DNA of 31,031 nt from a virus. A program made the position numbers and the translations under genes. This document shows positions 14,780-21,039 of the stretch, in pieces. The DNA is taken from IMG/VR virus record IMGVR_UViG_3300028595_000046, positions 1-31,031 of that record; one strand, given 5' to 3'. Position 1 is the first letter of the stretch; each line of letters opens with the position of its first letter. A model generated the notes under the pieces. It saw nothing but the letters and a program-made list of their open reading frames with translations. It had not been told where the DNA came from and ran no database searches.

Positions 14780-14963
14780 GGCAGGCCTCCTTAGTTGTGT
14801 ATATGTCCCAAACGATGCGAGCGTCTCGGGATCGTTTGATTATATCAGACGCCTCTATCAAGGTAAATACTGTGGCATCTTCCGGGTTCTTGCAAAGCCC
14901 TACATCCTTACGATAGCGGACTTTGCCATTGGGCCATGTATATTTGATGCGGTATTTTAGCAT
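14670..14963 (-). CDS. Unknown 97-residue protein with basic tail
   Basis: MLKYRIKYTWPNGKVRYRKDVG begins a small beta-rich domain with VFTLIEASDIIKRSRDARIVWDIY; the C-terminal 30 residues are Pro/Glu then Arg/Lys/Ser rich (PAPKRRSRKKRSRKSRG) and overlap the next gene by 110 bases. The start has GAGGAG and overlaps the SprT-like stop by seven bases. No function recognised; the tail could bind nucleic acid. Confidence 0.6.
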   Translation of the reverse strand: MLKYRIKYTWPNGKVRYRKDVGLCKNPEDATVFTLIEASDIIKRSRDARIVWDIYTTKEACHDSPVLPLLYDPETEPENPAPKRRSRKKRSRKSRGS

Positions 14964-15586
14964 ACCATCTCCTCGTGGCACTCACCGCATACTATAGAGA
15001 TATCTGCTTTGGCATAGGCGTTAAGCCCACACGTTGGGCACGAGTACTTGGTGCGCTTGCTACCCTTTTTAACACGCTCGATAGGGGCGCCGCGCCATTC
15101 GATCCTCCCCTTAAACTTCGCCTCAGCTTTGTCGAAGTCGCCGCCGTCGATGATGTAGTGCGACACGCGGCGACCAGTGCGCTTGCCGCCAGGTGCGCCT
15201 GTGGAGGATGGCATCAAACCTATCTCTTCCATCTTGTCGGCCCATTCCTTGTCATGCGCAGTCTTCTTGTTATCGACTCCGAAGTGGTGCTGCCACAGGT
15301 GTACCATCTCGTGGACAAGCGTCGAGTAGATCTCCCGGTCTGTCCGGCCCGCGAAGGTGAACGGATTAAGGGAAATTTCGTCGGCTGATGCGTCCTTGTG
15401 CTTCGTGCCCTTGAACGGATGGTTCCGGTAATAGCCATAAGCATTCCGGAGTTCATTGCTCAGGGTGATGAGACAGTGTGGCAGTAGGTCGTCGAAGATC
15501 TCAGCGTTGAAGTGATCGTAGGCCTGCTGGAGCACTGGATATGTGTCAGTCGTAGGCTTGTAGGCTGGTTTCTTCTTGCGGGTCAT
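14957..15586 (-). CDS. SprT-like zinc metalloprotease-fold protein
   Basis: 209 residues. YPVLQQAYDHFNAEIFDDLLP is the usual SprT opening; TLVHEMVHLWQHHFG carries HExxH at residues 92-96; a later H in SHYIIDGGDF or TAHDKEW may complete the zinc site. The C-terminus is a four-Cys zinc ribbon (CPTCG ... CGECHEEMVC). SprT/Spartan relatives cut DNA-protein crosslinks in eukaryotes; the bacterial and phage versions are poorly characterised. The start at 15586 has GGGAGAG and skips 14 unlikely upstream residues. Encoded two genes from the dimer glycosylase, consistent with a DNA-damage or genome-protection role. Confidence 0.85.
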   Translation of the reverse strand: MTRKKKPAYKPTTDTYPVLQQAYDHFNAEIFDDLLPHCLITLSNELRNAYGYYRNHPFKGTKHKDASADEISLNPFTFAGRTDREIYSTLVHEMVHLWQHHFGVDNKKTAHDKEWADKMEEIGLMPSSTGAPGGKRTGRRVSHYIIDGGDFDKAEAKFKGRIEWRGAPIERVKKGSKRTKYSCPTCGLNAYAKADISIVCGECHEEMVC

Positions 15587-15587
15587 A

Positions 15588-15815
15588 TCAGCTCTCCCAT
15601 GCTTCGCCGGGGGCGTAGGGGTTTTCATTGTAAGGGACGGAGGAGCCTGCTGCTAGCCACAGGAACTCCTGTTCATCGCAGTCCTCGGCTATTGTCACGT
15701 TGGACAGTGGCGCTCGAAGTGGCCACGAAGGTTGGTAGGCGACACGGACTTCGGGGTCACTGTCAGTCTGCTCCGCCAGTTCGGTCAGACGGAAGATAAG
15801 TTCGGAAAGGGTCAT
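15588..15815 (-). CDS. Small conserved-type phage protein, unknown
   Basis: 75 residues, MTLSELIFRLTELAEQTDSDPEVRVAYQPSWPLR..., an N-terminal helix followed by beta strands (NVTIAEDC, FLWLAAGSS). The pattern (helix, DPEVRVAxQPxWP) is like a small phage protein family of unknown function. ATG with AAGGAG; its ATGA overlaps the upstream gene. Confidence 0.7.
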   Translation of the reverse strand: MTLSELIFRLTELAEQTDSDPEVRVAYQPSWPLRAPLSNVTIAEDCDEQEFLWLAAGSSVPYNENPYAPGEAWES

Positions 15816-16030
15816 TGGATTGCTCCTTCGATGAATTTCGAGAATTCAAACTGGAGCCCCTCATGAAGAGCTAGCACGGTCATTACCATGGTGACGTAGG
15901 CGGTGCGTTCTCGGGGGACCTGAGATAACATGGCATGGGCTGTCACCTTATTGCCATTGATCCACGCATTGTAGATGGCAGCTGCTTGGTTGCGCAGCTC
16001 AGCAGTCATTGTGGGGTTGGGTGCGTTCAT
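15812..16030 (-). CDS. Unknown 72-residue helical protein
   Basis: MNAPNPTMTAELRNQAAAIYNAW..., largely helical with RTAYVTMVMTVLALHEGLQFEF. No family recognised. The start at 16030 lies behind AGGAG, part of which is paired in the leader hairpin at 16,040-16,057. First gene after the promoter at 16,062-16,090. Confidence 0.7.
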   Translation of the reverse strand: MNAPNPTMTAELRNQAAAIYNAWINGNKVTAHAMLSQVPRERTAYVTMVMTVLALHEGLQFEFSKFIEGAIQ

Positions 16031-16039
16031 GTTCAGTCT

Positions 16040-16057
16040 CCTATCAGTGTTGATAGG
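16040..16057 (-). promoter_or_regulatory. Leader hairpin overlapping the ribosome site
   Basis: CCTATCA, four-base loop, TGATAGG: a perfect 7-bp stem whose 3' arm supplies the AGG of the AGGAG site for the 72-residue gene. The predicted transcript would begin inside or just before the 5' arm, so it may protect the 5' end or limit translation. Confidence 0.45.
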
Positions 16058-16061
16058 TAGG

Positions 16062-16090
16062 ACTGTATCCGGAAGCAGTACTTGCGTCAA
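16062..16090 (-). promoter_or_regulatory. Leftward sigma70-like promoter
   Basis: Minus strand TTGACG, 17-bp spacer, TACAGT. Start point near 16,055. It drives the unknown gene at 15,812-16,030 and onward through the SprT-like and glycosylase genes. Confidence 0.5.
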
Positions 16091-16108
16091 TAGCAACCTG
16101 CTTCCGGA
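16068..16108. repeat. 11-bp perfect inverted repeat over a promoter
   Basis: TCCGGAAGCAG and CTGCTTCCGGA separated by 19 bases. One arm is in the spacer of the leftward promoter, next to its -10 box, and the other is upstream of the -35. No T-run follows in either direction, so it looks more like an operator than a terminator. Confidence 0.55.
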
Positions 16109-16114
16109 ACTAGA

Positions 16115-16357
16115 TTAAATCTTGTTGTCGAGCGTGGTAAAGAAGTACTTAAACCGACTCATATCCTCGGGGGTCTTGAACCTCCACTCCCTCTCTTTAC
16201 CCAAAGGAGCTGTGACAAAGTAGTTGTTACGGAGTCTTGCCCCCACTATTCTCGGGTCGGGGTAGTTACCCTTAGTTCGGCAGCTAAAAGGGTAGTCTTT
16301 GGCACGATCCTCCAGCCACTTCACATTGTATCGGTATTGCTCAACGCTCAGGGTCAT
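16115..16357 (-). CDS. Unknown 80-residue protein
   Basis: MTLSVEQYRYNVKWLEDRAKDYPF..., with a likely helix then a beta-rich part (NNYFVTAPLGKEREWRFKTPEDMSRFKYFF). No family recognised. AAGGTG precedes the ATG, and the gene overlaps the end of the capsid-fold gene by 17 bases, so the two are probably translated together. Confidence 0.65.
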   Translation of the reverse strand: MTLSVEQYRYNVKWLEDRAKDYPFSCRTKGNYPDPRIVGARLRNNYFVTAPLGKEREWRFKTPEDMSRFKYFFTTLDNKI

Positions 16358-17057
16358 ATCGAAACACCTTCAGGGCCTCGGAGACTCTGGGGGCGCCATT
16401 GACAGCACGGCGGGCATGGAACAGAACCATTGGCTTCTTGCTGAAGGGGTCTCTGGTAATGACCGTATCAGGTGCCGATGCGATCTGGTAGGCCTCGCTG
16501 AAGTCACCAAAAGCAAGGCTCTGGTGTTGGGCTTCGACATCCTCCCACAGTGGCCAACCTAACAGACTTCCTGGCACACCATGACAGGGGGGCTGTTGGT
16601 AGATAAAGCGACCGTCGCCATCAGTCATGCGTTTGAGGATGTGCAACGTGTCGGGATGAGTCATCCAAGAGGCCTTGATACGATAACGAACGCTCAGCTT
16701 ATACACAAACGAGATGAGCGCTTCACTGCTCAGCTGTTCTGTCACGCGCTGATAGCTCGTGCTCGTGAACACTCCTTGAGGCTCGTCGCTTCGTGTGCCC
16801 GTCGCGAAGGCCTTGTCCTCCTCGCGCCTGAGCAGCATGTGGAGCTCCTCATTGATCGACGCAGTTACCACCTCGATGGGAGTGTCGTCAAGCCAATTCT
16901 GCGGACGCTCCACAATCGCGTTTACCTCGGCTATTGGGTCGTGCTCGGTGATTACCGTGGTTGCCAGTTGACGCATAGTCGATGGCATATAGGGCGATGC
17001 GACGGATACCCTGCACTCCCCACTACCACCATCACGGTAGAAGTTGTATTCAGACAT
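16341..17057 (-). CDS. Protein with HK97-type major capsid domain, shortened
   Basis: 238 residues. From about residue 60 it reads like a HK97-family capsid protein: INEELHMLLRREEDKAFATG then EPQGVF (the E..F..G.G...P.G signature), ALISFVYKLSVRYRIKASWM, TLHILKRMTDGDGRFIY, GSLLGWPLWEDV, LAFGDFSEAYQI, TRDPFSKKPMVLFHARRAVNG and SEALKVFRY at the end. The P and A domains are thus covered; the N-terminal arm, E-loop and delta/scaffold region are mostly missing (usual length 300-400). It sits among regulatory genes transcribed opposite to terminase and portal, directly behind an intrinsic terminator. The start at 17057 has CGGAG. It may be the real capsid protein in an odd place, a second minor capsid protein, or a capsid-derived regulator or decoy. 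Confidence 0.75.
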   Translation of the reverse strand: MSEYNFYRDGGSGECRVSVASPYMPSTMRQLATTVITEHDPIAEVNAIVERPQNWLDDTPIEVVTASINEELHMLLRREEDKAFATGTRSDEPQGVFTSTSYQRVTEQLSSEALISFVYKLSVRYRIKASWMTHPDTLHILKRMTDGDGRFIYQQPPCHGVPGSLLGWPLWEDVEAQHQSLAFGDFSEAYQIASAPDTVITRDPFSKKPMVLFHARRAVNGAPRVSEALKVFRYDPER

Positions 17058-17070
17058 GGTTTTCTCCGGA

Positions 17071-17099
17071 ATAAAAAGAGGCGGGATTTCACTCCCGCC
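17071..17099 (-). terminator. Intrinsic terminator directly upstream of the capsid-fold gene
   Basis: Read leftward: perfect 7-bp stem GGCGGGA / TCCCGCC, loop GTGAAA, then TCTTTTTAT. It ends the transcript of the 231-residue gene and lies only about 14 bases before the capsid-fold start codon; no other promoter is evident in between, so the downstream gene depends on read-through. Confidence 0.8.
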
Positions 17100-17115
17100 C
17101 ACTGTCGTTAAAGTA

Positions 17116-17811
17116 TCAGTCGCTGTAGACCCACCCTTGTTCATCATGGTGGGTTGCAAGGTGCTTGGGATCCAGGTGGTCCAGCATGTCATCCATCAGA
17201 AGGACGTGTTGGATCGCCCCATTGACCATAAACACCGAGATGCCTTCGCCGTGGATGCCCGGGTGATAGGACGCCGCGTCTGTCTGATAGTAGGTGGGAT
17301 CGAAGATTATGTCCGGCAGATACTCGCGCAGCTCATCAAACGCCCGGGCCCAGAGCACATGGGGGTCGATGTTGCCCTCGTTGTCGTAGAGCGGCCGCTC
17401 CATCAGCTCCTCGAAGGGGTCACGACGGGGCTTCGATAGCTCAGCAATGGCCCTCAAAAAGTCATAGGCGCTTGAGCCTTCCTCCCCGAGGCTGATGGGC
17501 TCAACATGGAAGCCCAGGACTTCCTCGATGCTGTCTGCATGCTCTGGGGCCACCGACTTCGCCAGCAAGGTTGCCAAATCCATGGCAGCTTTCGGGTCCG
17601 TACAGAGCCCATATGCGATACGGTCACTGAGGGGCGATCGCTCGTTGTCAGACCGGTTGTCACGGCGATAGAGGTTGAAAATGAACTCAGAGAGCTGTTC
17701 TTCGGTTGTCTTGGTCATGTTGATTTCCTTGGATTTGGTGGACATACGTCCAGTGGTTGTGCCAAAATGGCGGAGACGGTGGGCAACCATACGGGGGATG
17801 AAATTGCTCAT
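17116..17811 (-). CDS. Unknown 231-residue protein
   Basis: No family recognised. Features: a Thr/Lys-rich start, helical TEEQLSEFIFNLYRRDNRSDNER, a helical middle (AAMDLATLLAKSVAPEHADSIEEVLG), and an acidic, His-containing C-terminus with HVLLMDDMLDHLDPKHLATHHDEQGW. Two starts are plausible: 17811, which forms ATGA with the upstream stop and has GGGGGTGG, or 17718 (MTKTTEEQ), which has a better-spaced AAGGAA and would give 200 residues. The sequence between them has coding-like third positions, so the longer form is given. Confidence 0.65.
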   Translation of the reverse strand: MSNFIPRMVAHRLRHFGTTTGRMSTKSKEINMTKTTEEQLSEFIFNLYRRDNRSDNERSPLSDRIAYGLCTDPKAAMDLATLLAKSVAPEHADSIEEVLGFHVEPISLGEEGSSAYDFLRAIAELSKPRRDPFEELMERPLYDNEGNIDPHVLWARAFDELREYLPDIIFDPTYYQTDAASYHPGIHGEGISVFMVNGAIQHVLLMDDMLDHLDPKHLATHHDEQGWVYSD

Positions 17812-17993
17812 TTTGCCACCCCCCGAACAGTGACTTCCAGGAACGGCGGCCATTCCTTGCTGGAGTCGAATACATCCTTGCGGACATACAGCGTCGGTAT
17901 GGGGCTGATGTTTTTCTCATCATCGCCGACCTGGTACTGGAGCATGTTCTTTGTCTCCTTATTGAGGGGCAGTTTAAGAGTGGTGGTTGCCAT
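17808..17993 (-). CDS. Unknown 61-residue protein
   Basis: MATTTLKLPLNKETKNMLQYQVGD..., then PIPTLYVRKDVF and FLEVTVRG, so a small beta-type protein. No family recognised. It has a textbook AAGGAGATATACC leader and overlaps the next gene by ATGA, both strong signs of a real gene. Confidence 0.7.
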   Translation of the reverse strand: MATTTLKLPLNKETKNMLQYQVGDDEKNISPIPTLYVRKDVFDSSKEWPPFLEVTVRGVAK

Positions 17994-18004
17994 GGTATAT
18001 CTCC

Positions 18005-18364
18005 TTAGGCCTGGGGTGTTTTAATGATGTCCACGACCGTCATGGTCATCAACTTCAAGTCGTCCATGCTCAGTTCATGTACTGTCTTGCCGCGGTAGTA
18101 GTCGCGAAGCGTTGCTCGGGGGTTCTTCGGTGCCGGAGGCTCTTCCAGGTCTTTTCCAGACGTCTTCCTATCGACCAAGCCTTGAGCGGCAAGCTCGATA
18201 ACCTTAGAGCAGATGTCTTTCTTCAAAGCGGTAGACACCGTGCTGCTAGTCAAGCCCAGCTCACGTGCTGCGCTGGCCATGTTGCCGTCATGGCAATCAA
18301 CAAGCATACGCAGGTAGTGAGGTTGGCACTTGATCTTGGATTTCTTGTAGGCGGGGGTAGTCAT
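18005..18364 (-). CDS. HTH DNA-binding protein
   Basis: 119 residues. A basic N-terminus (TTPAYKKSKIKCQPHYLRML) leads into a helix-turn-helix: DGNMASAARELGLTSSTVSTALKKD (about 24-48), the arrangement of small-terminase and transposase-type HTHs as well as regulators. The rest is helical with a conserved-looking ATLRDYYRGKTVHELSMDDL. Position behind its own promoter, far from terL, favours a regulator. The start at 18364 has AAGGAG. Confidence 0.7.
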   Translation of the reverse strand: MTTPAYKKSKIKCQPHYLRMLVDCHDGNMASAARELGLTSSTVSTALKKDICSKVIELAAQGLVDRKTSGKDLEEPPAPKNPRATLRDYYRGKTVHELSMDDLKLMTMTVVDIIKTPQA

Positions 18365-18399
18365 GTGATGTTCTCCTTCTGTTATCATCATGCAAGGTC

Positions 18400-18429
18400 A
18401 ATATAGGATAGGACTGTATACCAGATCAA
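18400..18429 (-). promoter_or_regulatory. Leftward sigma70-like promoter with shared motif
   Basis: Minus strand TTGATC, 18-bp spacer, TATATT. The spacer carries TAGGACTGTATACC (plus strand 18,409-18,422), nearly the same as TAGGACTGTATCC at the promoter near 16.06 kb. Confidence 0.5.
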
Positions 18430-18434
18430 TACCC

Positions 18435-19049
18435 TTAGTCTGCGTCCTTCATTGTTCGGAATACCATCTTCTTAGACTTCGGGTTATGGTATACTCCGGG
18501 CTTCTTCTCCACCCAGCCGCGGGCTAGCGCATGGTGGTGTATCTGGTAGCCCAGCCGAGTTCGGTTCTCAGCACGGTAGTCAGATACTCGGACGATCCCA
18601 GTCCGGCGCATATCACGGTTAAGCTGCAAGGCCAGTTTTTTGCTCGGTGGGTAGTCCCGGGATTTACCATGAACCCGCCATTGGCTGTCATTCTCCATGG
18701 CCTCGTCATAGAGCTCCTCATCCACAGGGTCGATGCTGTTGAGGACGGTCATCAGTTTGTCACGATGCCGCGCGGGGATTTGGGTAAGACTGACCCAGCG
18801 ATAAAACGTCGGTGTGGTAATGTCGAACTCCTCCATCATGCGCTTACGGGACCATCCCTCGATGTAATGCAGATACATGGGAATAGTTATCTGTGGGTCT
18901 GTGGTGGGGTGAATATGATACCAGATCTCCTCGCGGAGGCTTGGGTGTTTCCAATAGTGTGCCAGTGCCTCACGATACTGGGACACCTCATTCTTACGCT
19001 GCTTGATCGAGCAGCCAAGCTCATGGCAAATACGGCTAAGTTCAGTCAT
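18435..19049 (-). CDS. Putative DNA-binding regulator with HTH
   Basis: 204 residues from MTELSRICHELGCS. An HTH-like segment is YIEGWSRKRMMEEFDITTPTFYRW. The C-terminal third (RTRLGYQIHHHALARGWVEKKPGVYHNP) looks like a second winged-helix-type unit. Start uncertain: 19049 has an upstream AGAGGA 12 bases away, while the frame stays open to ATGs at 19082 and 19091; these lie at the -10 box and inside the left inverted-repeat arm. Probably a control protein for the leftward operon or for the repeat region next to it. Confidence 0.65.
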   Translation of the reverse strand: MTELSRICHELGCSIKQRKNEVSQYREALAHYWKHPSLREEIWYHIHPTTDPQITIPMYLHYIEGWSRKRMMEEFDITTPTFYRWVSLTQIPARHRDKLMTVLNSIDPVDEELYDEAMENDSQWRVHGKSRDYPPSKKLALQLNRDMRRTGIVRVSDYRAENRTRLGYQIHHHALARGWVEKKPGVYHNPKSKKMVFRTMKDAD

Positions 19050-19064
19050 TTGTCTACGGGTCCT

Positions 19065-19302
19065 CTCTTTCAGTTTTAACATGATTACCATATTATAAAA
19101 ATGAATTTAAGTAAAATACCCTTTTAACTCTTTGTGCATAAAAATCAATGACTTAGGGGTAAAACACTAATTATTGGTCTTAGGGGTAATACCGTGGTTA
19201 GGAGAAAAAGGTGAACTCATTGAAAAACAACAATAAATTGAGTAATGGTATTTTATATACTGGTATTCAAACAATATGGTAATTAAGTTAAAACTGAAAG
19301 AG
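19065..19302. repeat. AT-rich region bounded by 56-bp inverted repeats (possible origin or control region)
   Basis: Left arm 19,065-19,120, right arm 19,247-19,302. Outer ~29 bases (AATATGGTAAT..., GTTAAAACTGAAAGAG) match at all but about two positions; the innermost nine (GGTATTTTA) match exactly; the stretch between diverges but keeps its length. The 126 bases between the arms are strongly AT-rich and non-coding. The left arm contains a TATAAT box (19,092-19,097, leftward) just upstream of the 204-residue gene. Reads as a duplicated 5' region facing itself, or as a replication origin with flanking inverted repeats. Confidence 0.6.
19152..19189 (+). repeat. Two CTTAGGGGTAA direct repeats
   Basis: 11-base repeats at 19,152-19,162 and 19,179-19,189, spaced 27 bases, inside the AT-rich region. 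Possible iterons or regulator sites. Confidence 0.5.
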
Positions 19303-19356
19303 CTATTTACGGTATTGCGTAAGGACCCCCTTGCGGGGGACCAAATCATGCTTTGA
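19276..19356 (+). CDS. Possible 26-codon ORF in the right repeat arm
   Basis: MVIKLKLKELFTVLRKDPLA... starts at the ATG in the right arm and shares MVI(K/M)LKLKE with the alternative start of the 204-residue gene in the left arm. No ribosome site is visible. It may be a decayed copy of that gene's start rather than a gene. Confidence 0.2.
   Translation: MVIKLKLKELFTVLRKDPLAGDQIML
19321..19342 (-). terminator. Possible weak terminator after the 198-residue gene
   Basis: GGTCCCCC-GCAA-GGGGGTCC on the minus strand forms a GC-rich stem with one A-A mismatch four bases after the stop codon. The following bases (TTACGC) are not a proper T-run, so efficiency is doubtful. Confidence 0.4.
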
Positions 19357-19942
19357 ACAGGTTGGTGATCGTCTCGACTATCGGGTCATCAGCCTTGAAC
19401 GTCCAGCCTCCAGCTGGTTTCTTGATGTTGTTCTTCCTGAGGATCTGCCGGGCTTTGTTTGCCGGTAGATTGTGCTGGGCTGCCAGGATGGCAACAGTGA
19501 TCGAGCCTTCTGGTGCTTCTTTTTGTGACTTGTGACGGTTTTGGGATTTCGGCTTAGGGGCGGGTGTAGGCTTAGGGGTGTATGTCGGTGCTGGCTTGTG
19601 CTGCCAGAAGCGGCAAAGTCGGTCGACCTGAGAGCTGTCTGGGTGATTTGGCGTCCATTGGCTCTCTTTCTGCGTAGGCGTGTATTCGATAAGGTCTTCG
19701 AGCTGCTCCCCCTTGATGGTAAGAGTGGTGTCTTCGTGTGTCAGGATGAGGGTCTTGTTGTCCTTCCATGACTGAGTCGTGCTGTCTGTGCAGGCGGTAA
19801 GGATGCTTGTAAGCCAGTAGTTCGCTGCGTAGGCGGTACGAAAGGCATGGGTGAGAAACCGTGTCTCGCTGGGTGTGTTGATGGTGAAATAGAGATGATA
19901 CCGCGGCTTGATCGACGGTGATGATACGTGCTCAATTTCCAT
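19346..19942 (-). CDS. Unknown protein with C-terminal DNA-binding-like domain
   Basis: 198 residues. N-terminal ~100 residues form an unrecognised alpha/beta domain (KPRYHLYFTINTPSETRFLT ... LILTHEDTTLTIKGEQLEDL). A Pro/Lys-rich linker (PAPTYTPKPTPAPKPKS) leads to a ~50-residue helical domain, SITVAILAAQHNLPANKARQ then KKPAGGWTFKADDPIVETI. That domain resembles the whole of the next gene's product and the C-terminus of the basic protein at 21,364. AAGGAG precedes the ATG. Confidence 0.7.
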   Translation of the reverse strand: MEIEHVSSPSIKPRYHLYFTINTPSETRFLTHAFRTAYAANYWLTSILTACTDSTTQSWKDNKTLILTHEDTTLTIKGEQLEDLIEYTPTQKESQWTPNHPDSSQVDRLCRFWQHKPAPTYTPKPTPAPKPKSQNRHKSQKEAPEGSITVAILAAQHNLPANKARQILRKNNIKKPAGGWTFKADDPIVETITNLFKA

Positions 19943-20123
19943 TCTTCTTCTCCTTCATCTGTGCAGCCAGTGATCTGGCCTCTTTAAGCTGGGGGTCGTC
20001 AGGAGACCAGGCCCAGCGTTGGTTCTTACGGTGTTTCAGGTGAGTCCTGAGAACTTGCCGTAGTGGGTATGCGTCAAGGTCGTACTCGCGGCATAGGTGT
20101 TTGAGGGTGATTAGGTCAGACAT
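19932..20123 (-). CDS. Small stand-alone DNA-binding-like domain
   Basis: 63 residues: MSDLITLKHLCREYDLDAYP, LRQVLRTHLKHRKNQRWAWS, then DDPQLKEARSLAAQMK. This is the same pattern (T-hydrophobic-A/C-short helix-LR..LR-basic-W.(W/F)..DDP) as the C-terminal domain of the 198-residue protein, so the two are probably paralogues. Likely a small winged-helix-type DNA-binding protein. The start MSDLIT overlaps the previous gene by 13 bases; the ribosome site is weak, suggesting coupling. Confidence 0.65.
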   Translation of the reverse strand: MSDLITLKHLCREYDLDAYPLRQVLRTHLKHRKNQRWAWSPDDPQLKEARSLAAQMKEKKNGN

Positions 20124-20314
20124 TGGAACCATTCACTCTCTGCGGTGGTGATTTCGCCAGTCGGAACGTAGTGGATCTGTGTAGGCAGATGCTCTACGCA
20201 GGGGAACCAGTACTCAGGCGGTGACATCTGAGGACCGTCGAAAGTGATACGCCAGTCGGAGTAGGTGCCTTCGGGCATCTTCTGGGCCTCAATCGGTGTA
20301 AAGGGGGGTTTCAT
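20111..20314 (-). CDS. Unknown 67-residue protein
   Basis: MKPPFTPIEAQKMPEGTYSD, then WRITFDGPQMSPPEYWFPCV and a Tyr/Thr-rich end. No family recognised. Longer starts (20368, 20458) lie in or upstream of the predicted promoter, whereas 20314 has a good AAGGAA eight bases before it, so the short form is chosen. Confidence 0.65.
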   Translation of the reverse strand: MKPPFTPIEAQKMPEGTYSDWRITFDGPQMSPPEYWFPCVEHLPTQIHYVPTGEITTAESEWFQCLT

Positions 20315-20345
20315 CAAGTTGTTCCTTATGTTGTCAACAAAGAGT

Positions 20346-20374
20346 ACTATAAAGACTTTGTTTGCCATTGTAAA
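20346..20374 (-). promoter_or_regulatory. Leftward sigma70-like promoter
   Basis: Minus strand TTTACA, 17-bp spacer, TATAGT; start point near 20,339, giving a leader of about 25 bases before the 67-residue gene. Divergent from the rightward promoter 40 bases away. Confidence 0.6.
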
Positions 20375-20413
20375 CCTGCGGAAATGAAAATCTTGCTTGC
20401 GGTGGGATTTCTG

Positions 20414-20442
20414 TTGAAATGGGTTATTATAGTCTGTAATGT
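20414..20442 (+). promoter_or_regulatory. Rightward sigma70-like promoter
   Basis: TTGAAA, 17-bp spacer, TAATGT; start point near 20,449, about 30 bases before the first rightward gene of the right half. Confidence 0.55.
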
Positions 20443-20479
20443 GTATGTATCGAAACACTCACAACGTAGGAGCAATGTG

Positions 20480-20656
20480 ATGGACTTTTGGGAGGCAACA
20501 AGGCAGCAGGTCGTGGATGACATCCGAGCTATGAAGGAAGAGCATGGTAGGCCCGAGGTCTGTGACTGGACGATTGCGTGTCAGGCGGTAGCGATGGCAC
20601 GTGGGATTGATGAGCGGGAATTGCTCGAAGATATGGCTGAGGAGTTTGAAGGATGA
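20480..20656 (+). CDS. Unknown 58-residue protein
   Basis: MDFWEATRQQVVDDIRAMKE then VCDWTIACQAVAMARGIDER ending in an acidic tail; helical, no family recognised. The start at 20480 is set by TAGGAG eight bases upstream; the longer frame begins upstream of the promoter. Overlaps the next gene by ATGA. Confidence 0.7.
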   Translation: MDFWEATRQQVVDDIRAMKEEHGRPEVCDWTIACQAVAMARGIDERELLEDMAEEFEG

Positions 20657-21039
20657 AGTGGATCATTATCACGAAGGTGCCAGGGGCTGAGCAGGAATTT
20701 ACCGGCCCCTTTGAGTGCTACGACGAGGCTATGGAAGTGTTCAGCACTGTGATGGGACCGGCGTCGGCTTATCAGCATAAGTATATTCGGGAGGTTTTTA
20801 CCCCTGAGGAACGGCGCAGGATTTTGGCAGGTGAGGATGGCGAGGAAAAGCCGAAGTATGTCTACCGGGTCACGGTGATCGACAGAGCCGAGTTTGGCGA
20901 GAAAGTCTTCGAAGAGGTGTGGGATACCGAAGAAGCTGCTGAGAAGGCCGGTAAGGCTTGGATAGAGGCCGACGAGAACGGTGGGGAGTACTTGGCCATG
21001 GATGTAGAAGAAGAAACGCTCAATTCCTCCTGTGGGTAA
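20653..21039 (+). CDS. Unknown acidic 128-residue protein
   Basis: MKWIIITKVPGAEQEFTGPF then ECYDEAMEVFSTVMG; a second strand-helix unit YVYRVTVIDRAEFGEKVFEE with DTEEAAEKAGKAWIEADENG. The two halves look like weak repeats of a beta-beta-alpha unit. Acidic, cytoplasmic. No function recognised. As a small promoter-proximal phage protein it could target a host factor, but nothing in the sequence shows this. Confidence 0.7.
   Translation: MKWIIITKVPGAEQEFTGPFECYDEAMEVFSTVMGPASAYQHKYIREVFTPEERRRILAGEDGEEKPKYVYRVTVIDRAEFGEKVFEEVWDTEEAAEKAGKAWIEADENGGEYLAMDVEEETLNSSCG

Noticed and set aside
19065-19302. Insertion sequence with terminal inverted repeats
   Set aside because: The space between the arms is only 126 bases and encodes no transposase, and no target-site duplication is evident. 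A non-autonomous remnant cannot be ruled out, but a control or origin region fits better.
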